The notes under the pieces were generated by a model. The model was not told the DNA's origin. It worked only from the letters and a program-made list of their open reading frames with translations, and made no database searches. The position numbers and the translations under genes are program-made. Shown here one piece after another: positions 44,623 to 54,273 of a DNA stretch of 64,000 nucleotides; positions within the stretch are counted from its first letter, which is position 1; each line of letters begins with the position of its first letter. This DNA comes from an uncultured Prevotellaceae bacterium. Its GTDB lineage: Bacteria; Bacteroidota; Bacteroidia; Bacteroidales; Muribaculaceae. Location of the stretch: contig CAJLMA010000001.1 of the NCBI GenBank assembly GCA_905207705.1, positions 310,001 to 374,000 of the forward strand, read 5' to 3'.

Positions 44623-45549
44623 ATGAAATTTAAATATGCATTTGGATTCTTGGGCATAGCCTTTGCAGCATTGTCTTCCCTGTCGACCGCATCAGCCCAA
44701 AACCTGCAATCCGTCACAAACTACTCGAAAGCGCACGAAGACTTATTGGCATCGCAATCTCTTATACAAGACCAAATAAAGGTCGATGAAATACAAGACT
44801 TCGCAAGCCAGCTTTATGAAGAATTGGAACCGGAATCCGATATTTACACTATCGGATGGACTTGCGGTCTCGTTGATGCCTATTCGGGGAGCGGCATTCA
44901 AGTCCCCGACAAGCAAGACATCGACGTCAGCGACTTTTGCATGCCATGCCCCAAAGCCAATGTAGTAACTTCCAATTACGGATACCGCCGCCGATTTGGC
45001 CGAGCCCATAAAGGAGTGGATCTGCGTGCCGCCGTTGGCGATACCGTCCGCGCTGCCTTTGACGGGAAAGTAAGGTTAACAAAGTATGAACGCAGAGGCT
45101 ACGGCTACTATGTCATCGTTCGTCACGAAAACGGGCTTGAAACCGTGTATGGCCACTTGTCACGATTCTTGGTAAAACCCAACGATTATGTAAAAGCCGG
45201 CGACCCGATAGCTTTAAGCGGCAACACCGGACGAAGCACAGGACCACACCTTCATTTCGAGACACGATTCATGGGATATGCAATAAACCCAAATGCCATA
45301 TTCGATTTCAAAAACATGACCACACACACCGATACGTTTACGTTCAACAAACGCACTTACAAATATGGACGTAATTATGCTCCATCAAGCTACACTGCAT
45401 CGGCAAAGAAATATTATAAAATTCGCCGAGGCGACACTTTAAGCAAAATTGCATCGCGTTTCGGAACAACAGTAAGCCGTCTATGTTCACTGAATGGCAT
45501 TTCGCGCAACAGCACAATACGAGCAGGACATTCTCTCCGCGTAAGATAA
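44623..45549 (+). CDS. M23 metallopeptidase with C-terminal LysM domain
   Basis: A 308-residue exported cell-wall protein. Signal peptide residues 1-26 (ends STASAQ). A helical stretch to about 70 precedes the LytM/M23 domain (about 115-230), with zinc ligands His129 and Asp133 (AHKGVDLRA), His178 (VYGHLSRF) and His209/His211 (GPHLHFET). A LysM peptidoglycan-binding module covers about 262-307 (YKIRRGDTLSKIASRFG). Probably cuts peptide cross-links. Terminator follows. Confidence 0.93.
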   Translation: MKFKYAFGFLGIAFAALSSLSTASAQNLQSVTNYSKAHEDLLASQSLIQDQIKVDEIQDFASQLYEELEPESDIYTIGWTCGLVDAYSGSGIQVPDKQDIDVSDFCMPCPKANVVTSNYGYRRRFGRAHKGVDLRAAVGDTVRAAFDGKVRLTKYERRGYGYYVIVRHENGLETVYGHLSRFLVKPNDYVKAGDPIALSGNTGRSTGPHLHFETRFMGYAINPNAIFDFKNMTTHTDTFTFNKRTYKYGRNYAPSSYTASAKKYYKIRRGDTLSKIASRFGTTVSRLCSLNGISRNSTIRAGHSLRVR

Positions 45550-45587
45550 AAAGATAGCTTCTAACTTTTAATTTTAATATCATACTC

Positions 45588-45620
45588 ACTGCAAGGCCTC
45601 CACAGCCTTGCAGTTTTTTT
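45588..45620 (+). terminator. Terminator of the M23/LysM gene
   Basis: ACTGCAAGGC and GCCTTGCAGT, perfect 10-bp stem, 7-nt loop and T7. Confidence 0.9.
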
Positions 45621-45695
45621 ATCTCCATACTATCCCGGTTACTCCAAATTCCTAATGCAATTAAGCCTACAACGAGAAATGCGTCATGTTACCGT

Positions 45696-46768
45696 ATTCC
45701 AATTCCTTATTAGTACAATTAAAAGAATCGCTACTTAGGCCGAATGGTAGATGTTCCGTGGTTTCAATTCCTTATTAGTACAATTAAAAGTCAAGAGCCT
45801 TTTATGATGTAAACCGTGTTTTCGTGTTTCAATTCCTTATTAGTACAATTAAAAGAACAATACTAAGACAGAAGCAGAGAAAGAGAAGTGGGTTTCAATT
45901 CCTTATTAGTACAATTAAAAGAACAAGGGACGGACATCAAAATCGTAAAGGAACTGAGTTTCAATTCCTTATTAGTACAATTAAAAGGAAGAATTCTCTG
46001 ACATTGTAGCTAATAAGTCTGGGTTTCAATTCCTTATTAGTACAATTAAAAGATGTATTCAAAGAATCTTGCACATCAATTATTCCAGTTTCAATTCCTT
46101 ATTAGTACAATTAAAAGCTTAGCCTGTACAGGGTTATCTTCCATATTAGTAAGTTTCAATTCCTTATTAGTACAATTAAAAGTTTTCGGGTAATCCGCAA
46201 AGCCAAAGTGGAAAGAGGTTTCAATTCCTTATTAGTACAATTAAAAGTTGCTTGTGATTTTTTGTATGAACTTTCTAAGCGGTTTCAATTCCTTATTAGT
46301 ACAATTAAAAGAATGAATCTTGGTGTCCTGCTGGAGATTTTGCTAAGTTTCAATTCCTTATTAGTACAATTAAAAGCAAAGACTTTGAAGAAAGAAGAAT
46401 CGTCTTTATACAGTTTCAATTCCTTATTAGTACAATTAAAAGTAATGTAGTTAGTGAACAGTTCAACATGTTCCGTGTTTCAATTCCTTATTAGTACAAT
46501 TAAAAGTCTTACGGATTGCGTAATAGTCTGTCTTGATGTTCTTGTTTCAATTCCTTATTAGTACAATTAAAAGCGTTCAGTGACCGTACCGTTACAAGTT
46601 TATTAGAGTTTCAATTCCTTATTAGTACAATTAAAAGATATAATAAGATATGCCAATGTGCGCGGTAATGTTTGTTTCAATTCCTTATTAGTACAATTAA
46701 AAGGGCTGCAATTGCAGATATATTCGGGGGTCCCGGAGGTTTCAATTCCTTATTAGTACAATTAAAAG
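45696..46768 (-). CRISPR. CRISPR array, 17 repeats and 16 spacers, type I-B
   Basis: The repeat is 30 bp, beginning GTTTCAATTCC and ending CAATTAAAAG on the plus strand. Repeat starts: 45696, 45761, 45826, 45892, 45958, 46023, 46088, 46153, 46218, 46282, 46347, 46413, 46477, 46544, 46608, 46674, 46739. Spacers are 34-37 bp. On the minus strand the repeat ends ATTGAAAC, the typical 8-nt 5' handle of type I-B crRNAs. The array is therefore read leftward from a leader beside cas2. The 45696 repeat differs from the rest at two positions, as expected for the oldest, leader-distal end. No spacer repeats within the array. Confidence 0.97.
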
Positions 46769-46983
46769 TCTTCGGCTTAAATATGGAGCCATCTTGGATA
46801 CCAGCATTTTATATAACGCAAAGATACCAAAAAAGCTACTCAAGACATGTCGACCCGAGATAATAAAAAAACTCCTTATCACTGACAAAATCCAACTATC
46901 TTATTTTCAGGATGTCAAAGAACTTATAACATATAATATATCTTATCATAGTATAAATATACTATGGTCGACAAACAAGAATG
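46769..46983 (-). promoter_or_regulatory. CRISPR leader with promoter
   Basis: 215 AT-rich bp between the newest repeat and cas2. On the minus strand TATCTTTG (46819-46826) is a good -7 box, which would start the precursor crRNA about 45 nt before the first repeat. A near-perfect palindrome, CATAGTATA and TATACTATG (46947-46966), lies 18 bp behind the cas2 stop. It could end the cas transcript or serve as a leader motif. Confidence 0.7.
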
Positions 46984-47247
46984 TCATAGAAAATTATCTG
47001 TTGACGAACGCTCTTTACCTATTATCTGCTTGTCCATCGACATTTGCGACAGCCCTTTGAAAATAATAAGGCAGTCCTCATCTTTCTTCATAAATTTTTC
47101 ACATTCCACCAACAGCCACTTCAACCTAACCTCAGAAATCTCGCCTTCAAACACTGAATTTTGAATCCAATTTAAATATTTGCGGCACAGCTTCAGCATC
47201 TTGCCGACACGTTTTTCTCCAAAATCATAAACCAGAATCACATACAT
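46984..47247 (-). CDS. cas2: CRISPR adaptation protein Cas2
   Basis: An 87-residue protein starting MYVILVYDFGEKRVGKMLK, the beta1 strand and Asp8 of the Cas2 ferredoxin fold. It joins Cas1 in the spacer-integrating complex. The ATG at 47247 overlaps the cas1 stop (TAATG). A TTG two codons upstream is less likely. Confidence 0.95.
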   Translation of the reverse strand: MYVILVYDFGEKRVGKMLKLCRKYLNWIQNSVFEGEISEVRLKWLLVECEKFMKKDEDCLIIFKGLSQMSMDKQIIGKERSSTDNFL

Positions 47248-48263
47248 TACCAATACATCTTAAAAGGGTGATATTCTTCTATTGCCAACAAATGTTTAGC
47301 CAATTTGTAACACTCCAATTTCACCAAATGCCGATAACTTACAGACCTTCGTAAAGAACGGTGCTTTATAGTCTCATTCAGACGATCTTCTATTGCTTTC
47401 ACAAATATCTTCTTTCCAGCGGGATTAAGCAAACATTTATTTAATTTTTTATCAAAATGTTTCTCTTGAATTTCTTTACGATTCAGCACTTTGAATATTA
47501 CCCTATCAACAATTATAGGCTTGAATATCTCAGCAATATCCAACGCAAGCGAGTAACGCCTTTCGCCAGGCATATGCAAATAACTTATAGTAGGATTAAG
47601 TTGAGTCTGGTGAATAGCCCTAAGACAAATCGTGTAACACATCATGTTGCCAAATGATATCAGTGCGTTGACCTCATTCTGTGGAGGTTGTTTTGTTCGA
47701 ATACCCATATCAAAGTCATTGATTATCATATTAAAAGCATTATAATAATATTGCCTGAGCTGTCCTTCCAGACCCATCAACTCTTCGATTGTCTTGGTGT
47801 CGTATATTTGCGTGGCCAATCCACTCATCACGTTTATCAAATTTTCAACATCTTTTCCCCTACGATTGTAATATTGCAAATTCTTGAGCATGTTATAAGC
47901 AGCACCATCTATAAACTTTCGTGCAATTACCATGCGCTTTTTCTGATTCTGATAGTTAGAAGTCTGAGCCAGCAACATCCTCCCCGAAAGCAAGCTATCG
48001 CGAGGCATGAACGAACCAGTATAATTCTCATAATAATCAAAAAAATGCACCGCTATGTCCTTTTGTCCTAAAAAATTAAACAAGGCACTGTTCGCTTTTA
48101 AGGAACCAAAAACATAAAACTCACTAATGTCCTCGACCGGCAAATAACGTGGTTGCGCATTTTCTGCCTGCATGCCACTATCGTCGGCACAAGGAGTAAA
48201 CTTCAATGTATTGTCCTTCCTCTCCAGGATACCCGGATTAAACAAATAAAATGTCTTTTTCAT
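47247..48263 (-). CDS. cas1: CRISPR adaptation integrase Cas1 (type I-B)
   Basis: A 338-residue integrase. The N-terminal beta domain begins KKTFYLFNPGILERKDN; the helical catalytic domain contains NALISFGNMMCYTICLRAI, the His in TISYLHMPGERRYSLALD and the following DIAEIFKPIIVDR. Typical of the I-B branch in length and motifs. cas4 ends 3 bp upstream and cas2 overlaps downstream, so the adaptation genes form one block. Confidence 0.96.
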   Translation of the reverse strand: MKKTFYLFNPGILERKDNTLKFTPCADDSGMQAENAQPRYLPVEDISEFYVFGSLKANSALFNFLGQKDIAVHFFDYYENYTGSFMPRDSLLSGRMLLAQTSNYQNQKKRMVIARKFIDGAAYNMLKNLQYYNRRGKDVENLINVMSGLATQIYDTKTIEELMGLEGQLRQYYYNAFNMIINDFDMGIRTKQPPQNEVNALISFGNMMCYTICLRAIHQTQLNPTISYLHMPGERRYSLALDIAEIFKPIIVDRVIFKVLNRKEIQEKHFDKKLNKCLLNPAGKKIFVKAIEDRLNETIKHRSLRRSVSYRHLVKLECYKLAKHLLAIEEYHPFKMYW

Positions 48264-48266
48264 AGC

Positions 48267-48773
48267 TCAATCCTCACCAGTATAACAAAATTCAAAATAA
48301 CTACAATTCTTGCAAATACCCCTATTCAGCAACGGTGGGCAATTATCGTCCGATATGATACTTTGTATCTCAGTTATCATGCCGGATATACGCTCACGAT
48401 CAGCATCACTCAACGTGACTTCAGTGGTTTTCCGCAGTGCCGGATACTCCAGTATACCGGTTACACCTTCCATGCCATTCTGCTCAAATACATAAATGTA
48501 ATATTTCAATTGCCATTCATGCGCAGCCTCTACTTTATTCGATTTTTTGATTTCGTGAATTACCTTCCGCTTTGCGTCATAATAATCAACTTTGATTCCA
48601 TTCAATTCAACCTCTTCATGATTTGTTGAACGTTGCGGATATGAATCCTCATGAATCAATCTGCCTTCAAAAACAAGGTCAGAAGTATGCTCAAAACATA
48701 TTCCATTGGCATGCAACCATAACTTTCGATGACATATTTGATAGTAATTAAAATGTGTTCCTGTTACTTGCAT
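48267..48773 (-). CDS. cas4: CRISPR adaptation nuclease Cas4
   Basis: A 168-residue RecB-type nuclease that trims prespacers and helps choose PAM and orientation. Four Cys bind an Fe-S cluster: Cys14 (QICHRKLWL) and Cys154, Cys157 and Cys163 (CKNCSYFEFC). Nuclease residues lie in FEGRLIHE, IKVDYYD, HEIKKS and QLKYYIYV. Fifteen bp behind cas3. Confidence 0.96.
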   Translation of the reverse strand: MQVTGTHFNYYQICHRKLWLHANGICFEHTSDLVFEGRLIHEDSYPQRSTNHEEVELNGIKVDYYDAKRKVIHEIKKSNKVEAAHEWQLKYYIYVFEQNGMEGVTGILEYPALRKTTEVTLSDADRERISGMITEIQSIISDDNCPPLLNRGICKNCSYFEFCYTGED

Positions 48774-48788
48774 CTTATATATTTTTTA

Positions 48789-51050
48789 TCATAAAAATTG
48801 AGTTTCGACACATTTATCCGCCTCATTTATCTTAAGGCCCAAGTCCTCATCATATTTCCTCAATATTATTTTAACATCTTTACCATACAAAATTTCTTTA
48901 TCGTCTTCATAATAAAACGTATCACTATCAACAGAATTATTTTTTATCAAGCTATACAAACGGCTCTCGCTTACTGAAACTAACAGACCGTCGGCCTTAA
49001 CAAACTGCTTTTTACTAAGATACTCTTGATATCTCGATTTCAAGCAGACCGGTAAAACCTTGATTCCTGCAAACTGTTTGTAAAAGTCCTCTTCCGATTT
49101 CGAATCGTATACCAATGGCGAAAGTGCATGTGCAACTGAATACGATAAAGTATTATATATCATTTCAAACTCTTTCGCCTCTTTTTCGCTCCAATCAGGA
49201 TAAACAAAATCAACCATTCCCTGTATATCTTTCTCAAATACCAAGCCTTGGCTATCAGCAACTATCTCGGTGAGCACCAGCAACGTTCTTCTCACATACT
49301 CCTCGGGATATATGAATTTATCCTTTTCATTCCGTTCTTCAAAAACATGACATGGACAAATCCCCTTTTTCATTCTCCTGTTCACACGCCCAAATCTCTG
49401 AATTAACGCATCAATCGGAGCAGGCTCCGTATAGATTGTATCATAATCTATGTCCAAACTTACTTCTATGGCTTGCGTGCCAACCAACAGGCTTACTTGC
49501 TCCTGTTGCAGTTTCAATTCTTTTTTAGTTCTGTCCTCTGCATTAAAAGACCCGTGTATTAATAATTTATTTGATGAACGTAATTTCAAATAAACCTCTT
49601 GAGCCTGTTCTACGGTTTTGCACACAACTAATACAGACTTACCAGCATCTAAATCACCTTGAATCTTATATAACGAATCTTGGATTTTACCGGCCTCCAA
49701 ACATATTTTATGCCTATTGAACTTTTCGTACAACGCTTTATCGGCTACTATATGCTCCAATGGCTTAAGTCGCTCTGACAAAATCGACAACATAAAAGAA
49801 GGTAATGTTGCAGTCATTATAAAAACATGCGCATTCATGTGGTTGACGATAAATTCCAAAAAAACAATTATTTGGGCAAAAGTCCTACTGTCATATGCAT
49901 GAATTTCATCAAAAATAAAATATCCTCCGCACCATTCTGCAATACCCTTCTCAAAACCTTTCAAACCAAACAAATGTTTTAGAAGCTGAAAAGGAGTAAC
50001 GACATTAACTGGAGCCACCATTGATTTAAAATCATGTAGCAACGCTTCCCTTGCTTCAGACACAGAAGAATCATCGCCTGAATACATTTTATTTTCCAGA
50101 TATTGCAATAATTTGCCATGTCGCATACCGACAAATAATCCATTCCCTCCAAAACATTTACTCAGTCTTTCATACATGGCATTGATAGAGGCCGTAAAAG
50201 GCAATATGTAGAATACTCGTCCTTCTCCTGTAACTTTCATCTGATTTTTAATCCACAAAATAGCAGTCTCAGTTTTGCCAGATCCTGTCGGAGAAGAAAG
50301 AATCACATTCCCACTCGAACGATATGCCGACTGCTGATGGTCATAAAGAGGATGTACAAACAAAAAAGAAAAATCTGCGTCAGATAATTTATATAACTTA
50401 TTAATTCCAGCCGAAGCCAAATGATCGGCATGTTTCATAAAGCCTACAAGCAATAATTTCTCAAAGAAATCAGAATCTAAGACATTAGGCGATGGTTTGT
50501 ACAATTCCGAAACGACATGGCAAATATCTATCACTTCCGTATCTTGACTCGTAAATCCATATTTACCCAATATTTTCCATACTTTGTTTTTCCATAACTT
50601 TCCCAGGCATTCTTCCCTGTAAGATAAACAACCATCCATCGTTTCATCATATGCGTGCTGTACAAAATAGCACAATTCTTCCGCACTTTTATGATGTCCG
50701 CCAACGACATAAGCAATCTTTTCTTTCAAATCCGGATGCAAATTAGCCTGGTACACGAAATATAACGAAAACAATTCATGACGTTGATTATACCATCTAC
50801 CATGGTCATTAGATATTCCATGGAGAATACGTTGGAATTCTTGATGAGCCTTTCCTGTATCATGGAAAATTACACTATAAGACAGTAACTTCCAGAATTC
50901 CTTATGCTCCTTTAAAGGCATTTGAGGAAAGCACACAGGGAATTGTTCTGCCACATGCAGGCAATCTACTATATGATCTTCTAAAGAAATTTCAGGTTTT
51001 GACTTTGCCAAGACCTGAAATTTCCTGTTTTCATTATTAGTTTCCTCCAT
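48789..51050 (-). CDS. cas3: CRISPR interference nuclease-helicase Cas3
   Basis: A 753-residue protein with HD nuclease and SF2 helicase fused. The HD domain has His26 (LEDHIVDC) and the pair His63-Asp64 (FHDTGKAH). Walker A is SSPTGSGKTETAIL (about 252-265), with DEIHAYD as the DExH box and RFGRVNRR as motif VI. It shreds target DNA after Cascade recruits it. ATG 51050 is used; a TTG four codons upstream reads MTKI in the frame. The start overlaps the cas5 stop by 14 bp. Confidence 0.95.
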   Translation of the reverse strand: MEETNNENRKFQVLAKSKPEISLEDHIVDCLHVAEQFPVCFPQMPLKEHKEFWKLLSYSVIFHDTGKAHQEFQRILHGISNDHGRWYNQRHELFSLYFVYQANLHPDLKEKIAYVVGGHHKSAEELCYFVQHAYDETMDGCLSYREECLGKLWKNKVWKILGKYGFTSQDTEVIDICHVVSELYKPSPNVLDSDFFEKLLLVGFMKHADHLASAGINKLYKLSDADFSFLFVHPLYDHQQSAYRSSGNVILSSPTGSGKTETAILWIKNQMKVTGEGRVFYILPFTASINAMYERLSKCFGGNGLFVGMRHGKLLQYLENKMYSGDDSSVSEAREALLHDFKSMVAPVNVVTPFQLLKHLFGLKGFEKGIAEWCGGYFIFDEIHAYDSRTFAQIIVFLEFIVNHMNAHVFIMTATLPSFMLSILSERLKPLEHIVADKALYEKFNRHKICLEAGKIQDSLYKIQGDLDAGKSVLVVCKTVEQAQEVYLKLRSSNKLLIHGSFNAEDRTKKELKLQQEQVSLLVGTQAIEVSLDIDYDTIYTEPAPIDALIQRFGRVNRRMKKGICPCHVFEERNEKDKFIYPEEYVRRTLLVLTEIVADSQGLVFEKDIQGMVDFVYPDWSEKEAKEFEMIYNTLSYSVAHALSPLVYDSKSEEDFYKQFAGIKVLPVCLKSRYQEYLSKKQFVKADGLLVSVSESRLYSLIKNNSVDSDTFYYEDDKEILYGKDVKIILRKYDEDLGLKINEADKCVETQFL

Positions 51051-51723
51051 TATCTTTGTCAAAATTCAATCTATGAATATAAATGTCTATCGGCTTCCCA
51101 TTTATAATATCTCTGCATGAAGGCATGTCAACTCGATGCTCGGCCGCATCGAACGGTATAACAGAATATGGACTGGTTCCCAAATTCTGACGCGGAATCG
51201 TATTGGAAAAATACTTTGGGAATGCTTGTATTATCCCGGGTAAATGATATTTGCCAAAAGGTATCACCTGTCCCTTCACATAAAATGAAACTTCGGATTC
51301 TTCTAATTCCAATTCTTTTATTTCTTCTACCGTTGCCAAATCAGAACTACGCCCCAATAATAATTGATAATAAGGTCTTTTGAACAAATCAGCCAGACTT
51401 TTTTCCAACATGTATATATAAAGACATGCACCTGACAAAATCTCTCTCCTGATAATATTGGATTTCACTTGATTTTTAGGAATATTATTACTATCCAACT
51501 CAACTTGATATATAGTCTCAACATCAATAGTCTTACCTGAATATTCAAAATAGTATCCAATATCAAGCTTGCCGTATTCCAAATAAGTTCCTGCACACGC
51601 ATTTAGGATTCCCAGCACAGTACTAATTGGAGGAACTGGCAAAGTAGGTTGGTACCCCGAAATAATATTAGGGAAACGAAAGCTGGCAGTCCATGAGGTT
51701 AATTTCACACGATAAACTTTCAT
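51037..51723 (-). CDS. cas5: Cascade subunit Cas5 (Cas5b/Cas5t)
   Basis: A 228-residue RAMP protein that caps the 5' handle of the crRNA in Cascade. The N-terminus VYRVKLTSWTASFRFP and the following PTLPVPPISTVLGILNA are the usual Cas5 signature. Its ATG overlaps the cas7 stop by 4 bp (ATGA), so stoichiometry is set by coupled translation. Confidence 0.95.
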   Translation of the reverse strand: MKVYRVKLTSWTASFRFPNIISGYQPTLPVPPISTVLGILNACAGTYLEYGKLDIGYYFEYSGKTIDVETIYQVELDSNNIPKNQVKSNIIRREILSGACLYIYMLEKSLADLFKRPYYQLLLGRSSDLATVEEIKELELEESEVSFYVKGQVIPFGKYHLPGIIQAFPKYFSNTIPRQNLGTSPYSVIPFDAAEHRVDMPSCRDIINGKPIDIYIHRLNFDKDNGGN

Positions 51724-52790
51724 ATCATTGTCCTCATTTGCATGGCAACCTGTTCGCAGTATTCATCAATTATTGCATTAACCGGTCCAAAAACGACAAT
51801 ATCGGCATATTGCTGTTGTAGTTCCTTCAATTCCGATTCTGTATCATCCCAAAAACCTGTTCTTTTCCCAATAAAGACCTTTCCGACAAAATCTTCTTTA
51901 TACTCTGCCAGCACTTCTTTCAATGCATCCATGTTTAGTCGGGCCATCTCATCACGATCCCCATAACTGGAAACGACATGTGAAAACGGATGATTTCCTG
52001 AATTTGTTGTTGCCAATATAATAAATTTAGGCGTAATGTCCCCCATATTGTTTGTCTGCATTGCGCCTCCGGAAATGTTTTTCAAAACTTTTATGGTGTC
52101 TATTGTGCGAGACACACGTTTCTCAACCGGCATTCTTATCAATTTACTACCTGGCACATAGCAATCATCCACTTCCTCACATCCTTCTTTTGACAGGGCT
52201 TCTTCTTTTAGTTTATGCGACAAATTCTTATATCCTGTTTTATTATAATCGGAGAACGTTCCAACCATATTCAAATCCAAACTGAACATACCTTTCATTA
52301 TCGCACTATACTCCTGCTTGGAATATGGAACCGAATCCCCTTCTCCGCGTGCCATACTTGACCAGTTCTCTACAGGACGTACAGAACCAATGGAGATCAA
52401 AGCAGAATTTTTCAATGGAGAAACACGAGTAACAGTTATGTTGACTTTCTTCTTTTTCCCTTTCTCGTCTTCAATAGTTTCGGAAGCTGCCTTCATATAT
52501 CCAAATACGTCATCATCAGGGTATTCCAATGGATTGGCCTGCGTGTAAGAAACTTTATCATCACGAGTAACAGGAGAAAGCGTCCATCCCATATTCTTCT
52601 GAAGAGAATCGCGCCACCAAGAACGGACTGCCTGTCCCGACACATAAGGATATTGAAAACCATTTTTATAAATGACTTTAGTCGCTACCGCATTGTCAAA
52701 ATTAGATGTAACGTTCTTTCCTGCATTATTCAATGCGACAACATCTACGTCAATCAAATAATAACCTTGTACTTTTAAATTTTTATTCAT
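51720..52790 (-). CDS. cas7: Cascade backbone subunit Cas7 (Cst2/DevR family)
   Basis: A 356-residue RAMP that polymerises along the crRNA. It matches the Cst2/DevR branch: VDVVALNNAGKNVTSNFDN, then QYPYVSGQAVRSWWRDSL. A disordered lysine-rich loop (DEKGKKKKVN) near residue 110 is probably the thumb or an insertion. Eighteen bp behind cas8. Confidence 0.95.
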   Translation of the reverse strand: MNKNLKVQGYYLIDVDVVALNNAGKNVTSNFDNAVATKVIYKNGFQYPYVSGQAVRSWWRDSLQKNMGWTLSPVTRDDKVSYTQANPLEYPDDDVFGYMKAASETIEDEKGKKKKVNITVTRVSPLKNSALISIGSVRPVENWSSMARGEGDSVPYSKQEYSAIMKGMFSLDLNMVGTFSDYNKTGYKNLSHKLKEEALSKEGCEEVDDCYVPGSKLIRMPVEKRVSRTIDTIKVLKNISGGAMQTNNMGDITPKFIILATTNSGNHPFSHVVSSYGDRDEMARLNMDALKEVLAEYKEDFVGKVFIGKRTGFWDDTESELKELQQQYADIVVFGPVNAIIDEYCEQVAMQMRTMI

Positions 52791-52808
52791 ATCAAATCTT
52801 ATTTAAAT

Positions 52809-54215
52809 TTATTCTACATCATCTCCGAAATTATCATCTGTTTCTGTTTCTGCCTCTACATCTACGTTCAGATGCCTCTCATGCAATCTCTGGTATATAG
52901 CAATCAACAGCACATCTCTAACTTCCATCCAAGAATTTGTATCAGGAAATAGATAGTTAACATAGTCCTCTACAGAAACAAGCACATTATTCCCCTGCAT
53001 ATAATTCTTAGCTATTACTTTTTTCAAAATGAACCGCCGCAATAAATAAGGATTTTTAATACCATCAAGACTACGAATAATATTCTTCATTTCAGACTCA
53101 TCATACGTCTGCGTGATAAAGTCTGATATTTGATAAATCTTATCTACCGTTTCTTTTTTCATATTATGTATGTTTATTAAATAATTCCTTAACAACTCAA
53201 GATTAAAAATCGACTCCCTGCTGTATTGCAAAATCATACGCAAAATACACTCTCCCGACAACAGTTTGTCATATACGACATTTCTCCAATATTTATACTC
53301 AGGCTCTCTTATAATTATATTTCCCGATTTGTTCGACACTTTATAGCATCCCGAAGAGACATCAAAAGAAATGTTTTTATAATCACCTGATTTATAGTAA
53401 TGAGCAACAAAATCATTCCATTCTTTTTTATATATCGCGTTATTGCAAATTCTATAAAATAAAAAGACTTTGGAAGGCAACGTATAAATTTCAACTTCCG
53501 GAGAGGCTCCAAAATTTGTAAAGTGATACAATGTAATAGAGTCGCCATTACCTTCATCCTTGTAATTCGTATACACATCATCCAAAAAACGAAATATGGC
53601 AGTCCCTACAGAACGTGACCGACTCTTAAGAATTCCTTGAGACTGATTCATTCCTATGTCCGATAACACACGGGCACAACATCTTCGCGCATACAATTCT
53701 GCCACAATGGTACTGCTACTGCTTATAACTGAAACTTTAGATGACACAAGTTCACTGGCTAATGGCAAAAAATGATATCTGATCAACGCTTCTTTTGACA
53801 ACATCATTCCATGCGCAAATGAATGATGAAAATTCACAAACTTTCCAGAACCGGACAATACCGTGTTGTACCTGCCGGAGGGATACAAATCTGTATACAT
53901 GCCTGTAATTCTGCAATAGCCTTTTTGAGAAGGTAAATTCCCATTCAACATTCTTTCAAAATAAGCCTTTGTTTCACTTTTCTTTCTTGCAAAGTCAAAA
54001 GCAGGTTGTGTAATATTTGAATTTAAAAAATAAGGATTGATCTTTGCTTCCCATTTATCGACATAAATCTCGGTAGCCAACATGATTAATTCCAAAATAT
54101 CTTTATTTGGGAATTGACTGGCCAACTCTCGCAATGCATACCCTCCAGCATCAACAAACGGATCTCCGGTTACGCAAAATAATGCATCTTCATTTATATT
54201 GTAATTGTTTTTCAT
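52809..54215 (-). CDS. cas8b: Cascade large subunit Cas8 (Cas8b1/Cst1-like)
   Basis: A 468-residue large subunit that recognises the PAM and opens target DNA. Large subunits diverge strongly, so the call rests on operon position, size, and the N-terminus FCVTGDPFVDAGGYALRELA, a Cst1-type start. Two possible zinc or Cys positions (YARRCCARVL) lie in the middle. ATG 54215 is used rather than the TTG 6 codons earlier. Confidence 0.88.
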   Translation of the reverse strand: MKNNYNINEDALFCVTGDPFVDAGGYALRELASQFPNKDILELIMLATEIYVDKWEAKINPYFLNSNITQPAFDFARKKSETKAYFERMLNGNLPSQKGYCRITGMYTDLYPSGRYNTVLSGSGKFVNFHHSFAHGMMLSKEALIRYHFLPLASELVSSKVSVISSSSTIVAELYARRCCARVLSDIGMNQSQGILKSRSRSVGTAIFRFLDDVYTNYKDEGNGDSITLYHFTNFGASPEVEIYTLPSKVFLFYRICNNAIYKKEWNDFVAHYYKSGDYKNISFDVSSGCYKVSNKSGNIIIREPEYKYWRNVVYDKLLSGECILRMILQYSRESIFNLELLRNYLINIHNMKKETVDKIYQISDFITQTYDESEMKNIIRSLDGIKNPYLLRRFILKKVIAKNYMQGNNVLVSVEDYVNYLFPDTNSWMEVRDVLLIAIYQRLHERHLNVDVEAETETDDNFGDDVE

Positions 54216-54273
54216 TGTTTTTCCTTTTTTCAAAATTCTAAACTTGTATTATTCTATCATGGCTTTTTCATCT

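Noticed and set aside
45824..46863. Open frames across the CRISPR array giving repeated FQFLISTIKR or FNSLLVQLK peptides
   Set aside because: They are translations of the CRISPR repeat, not genes.
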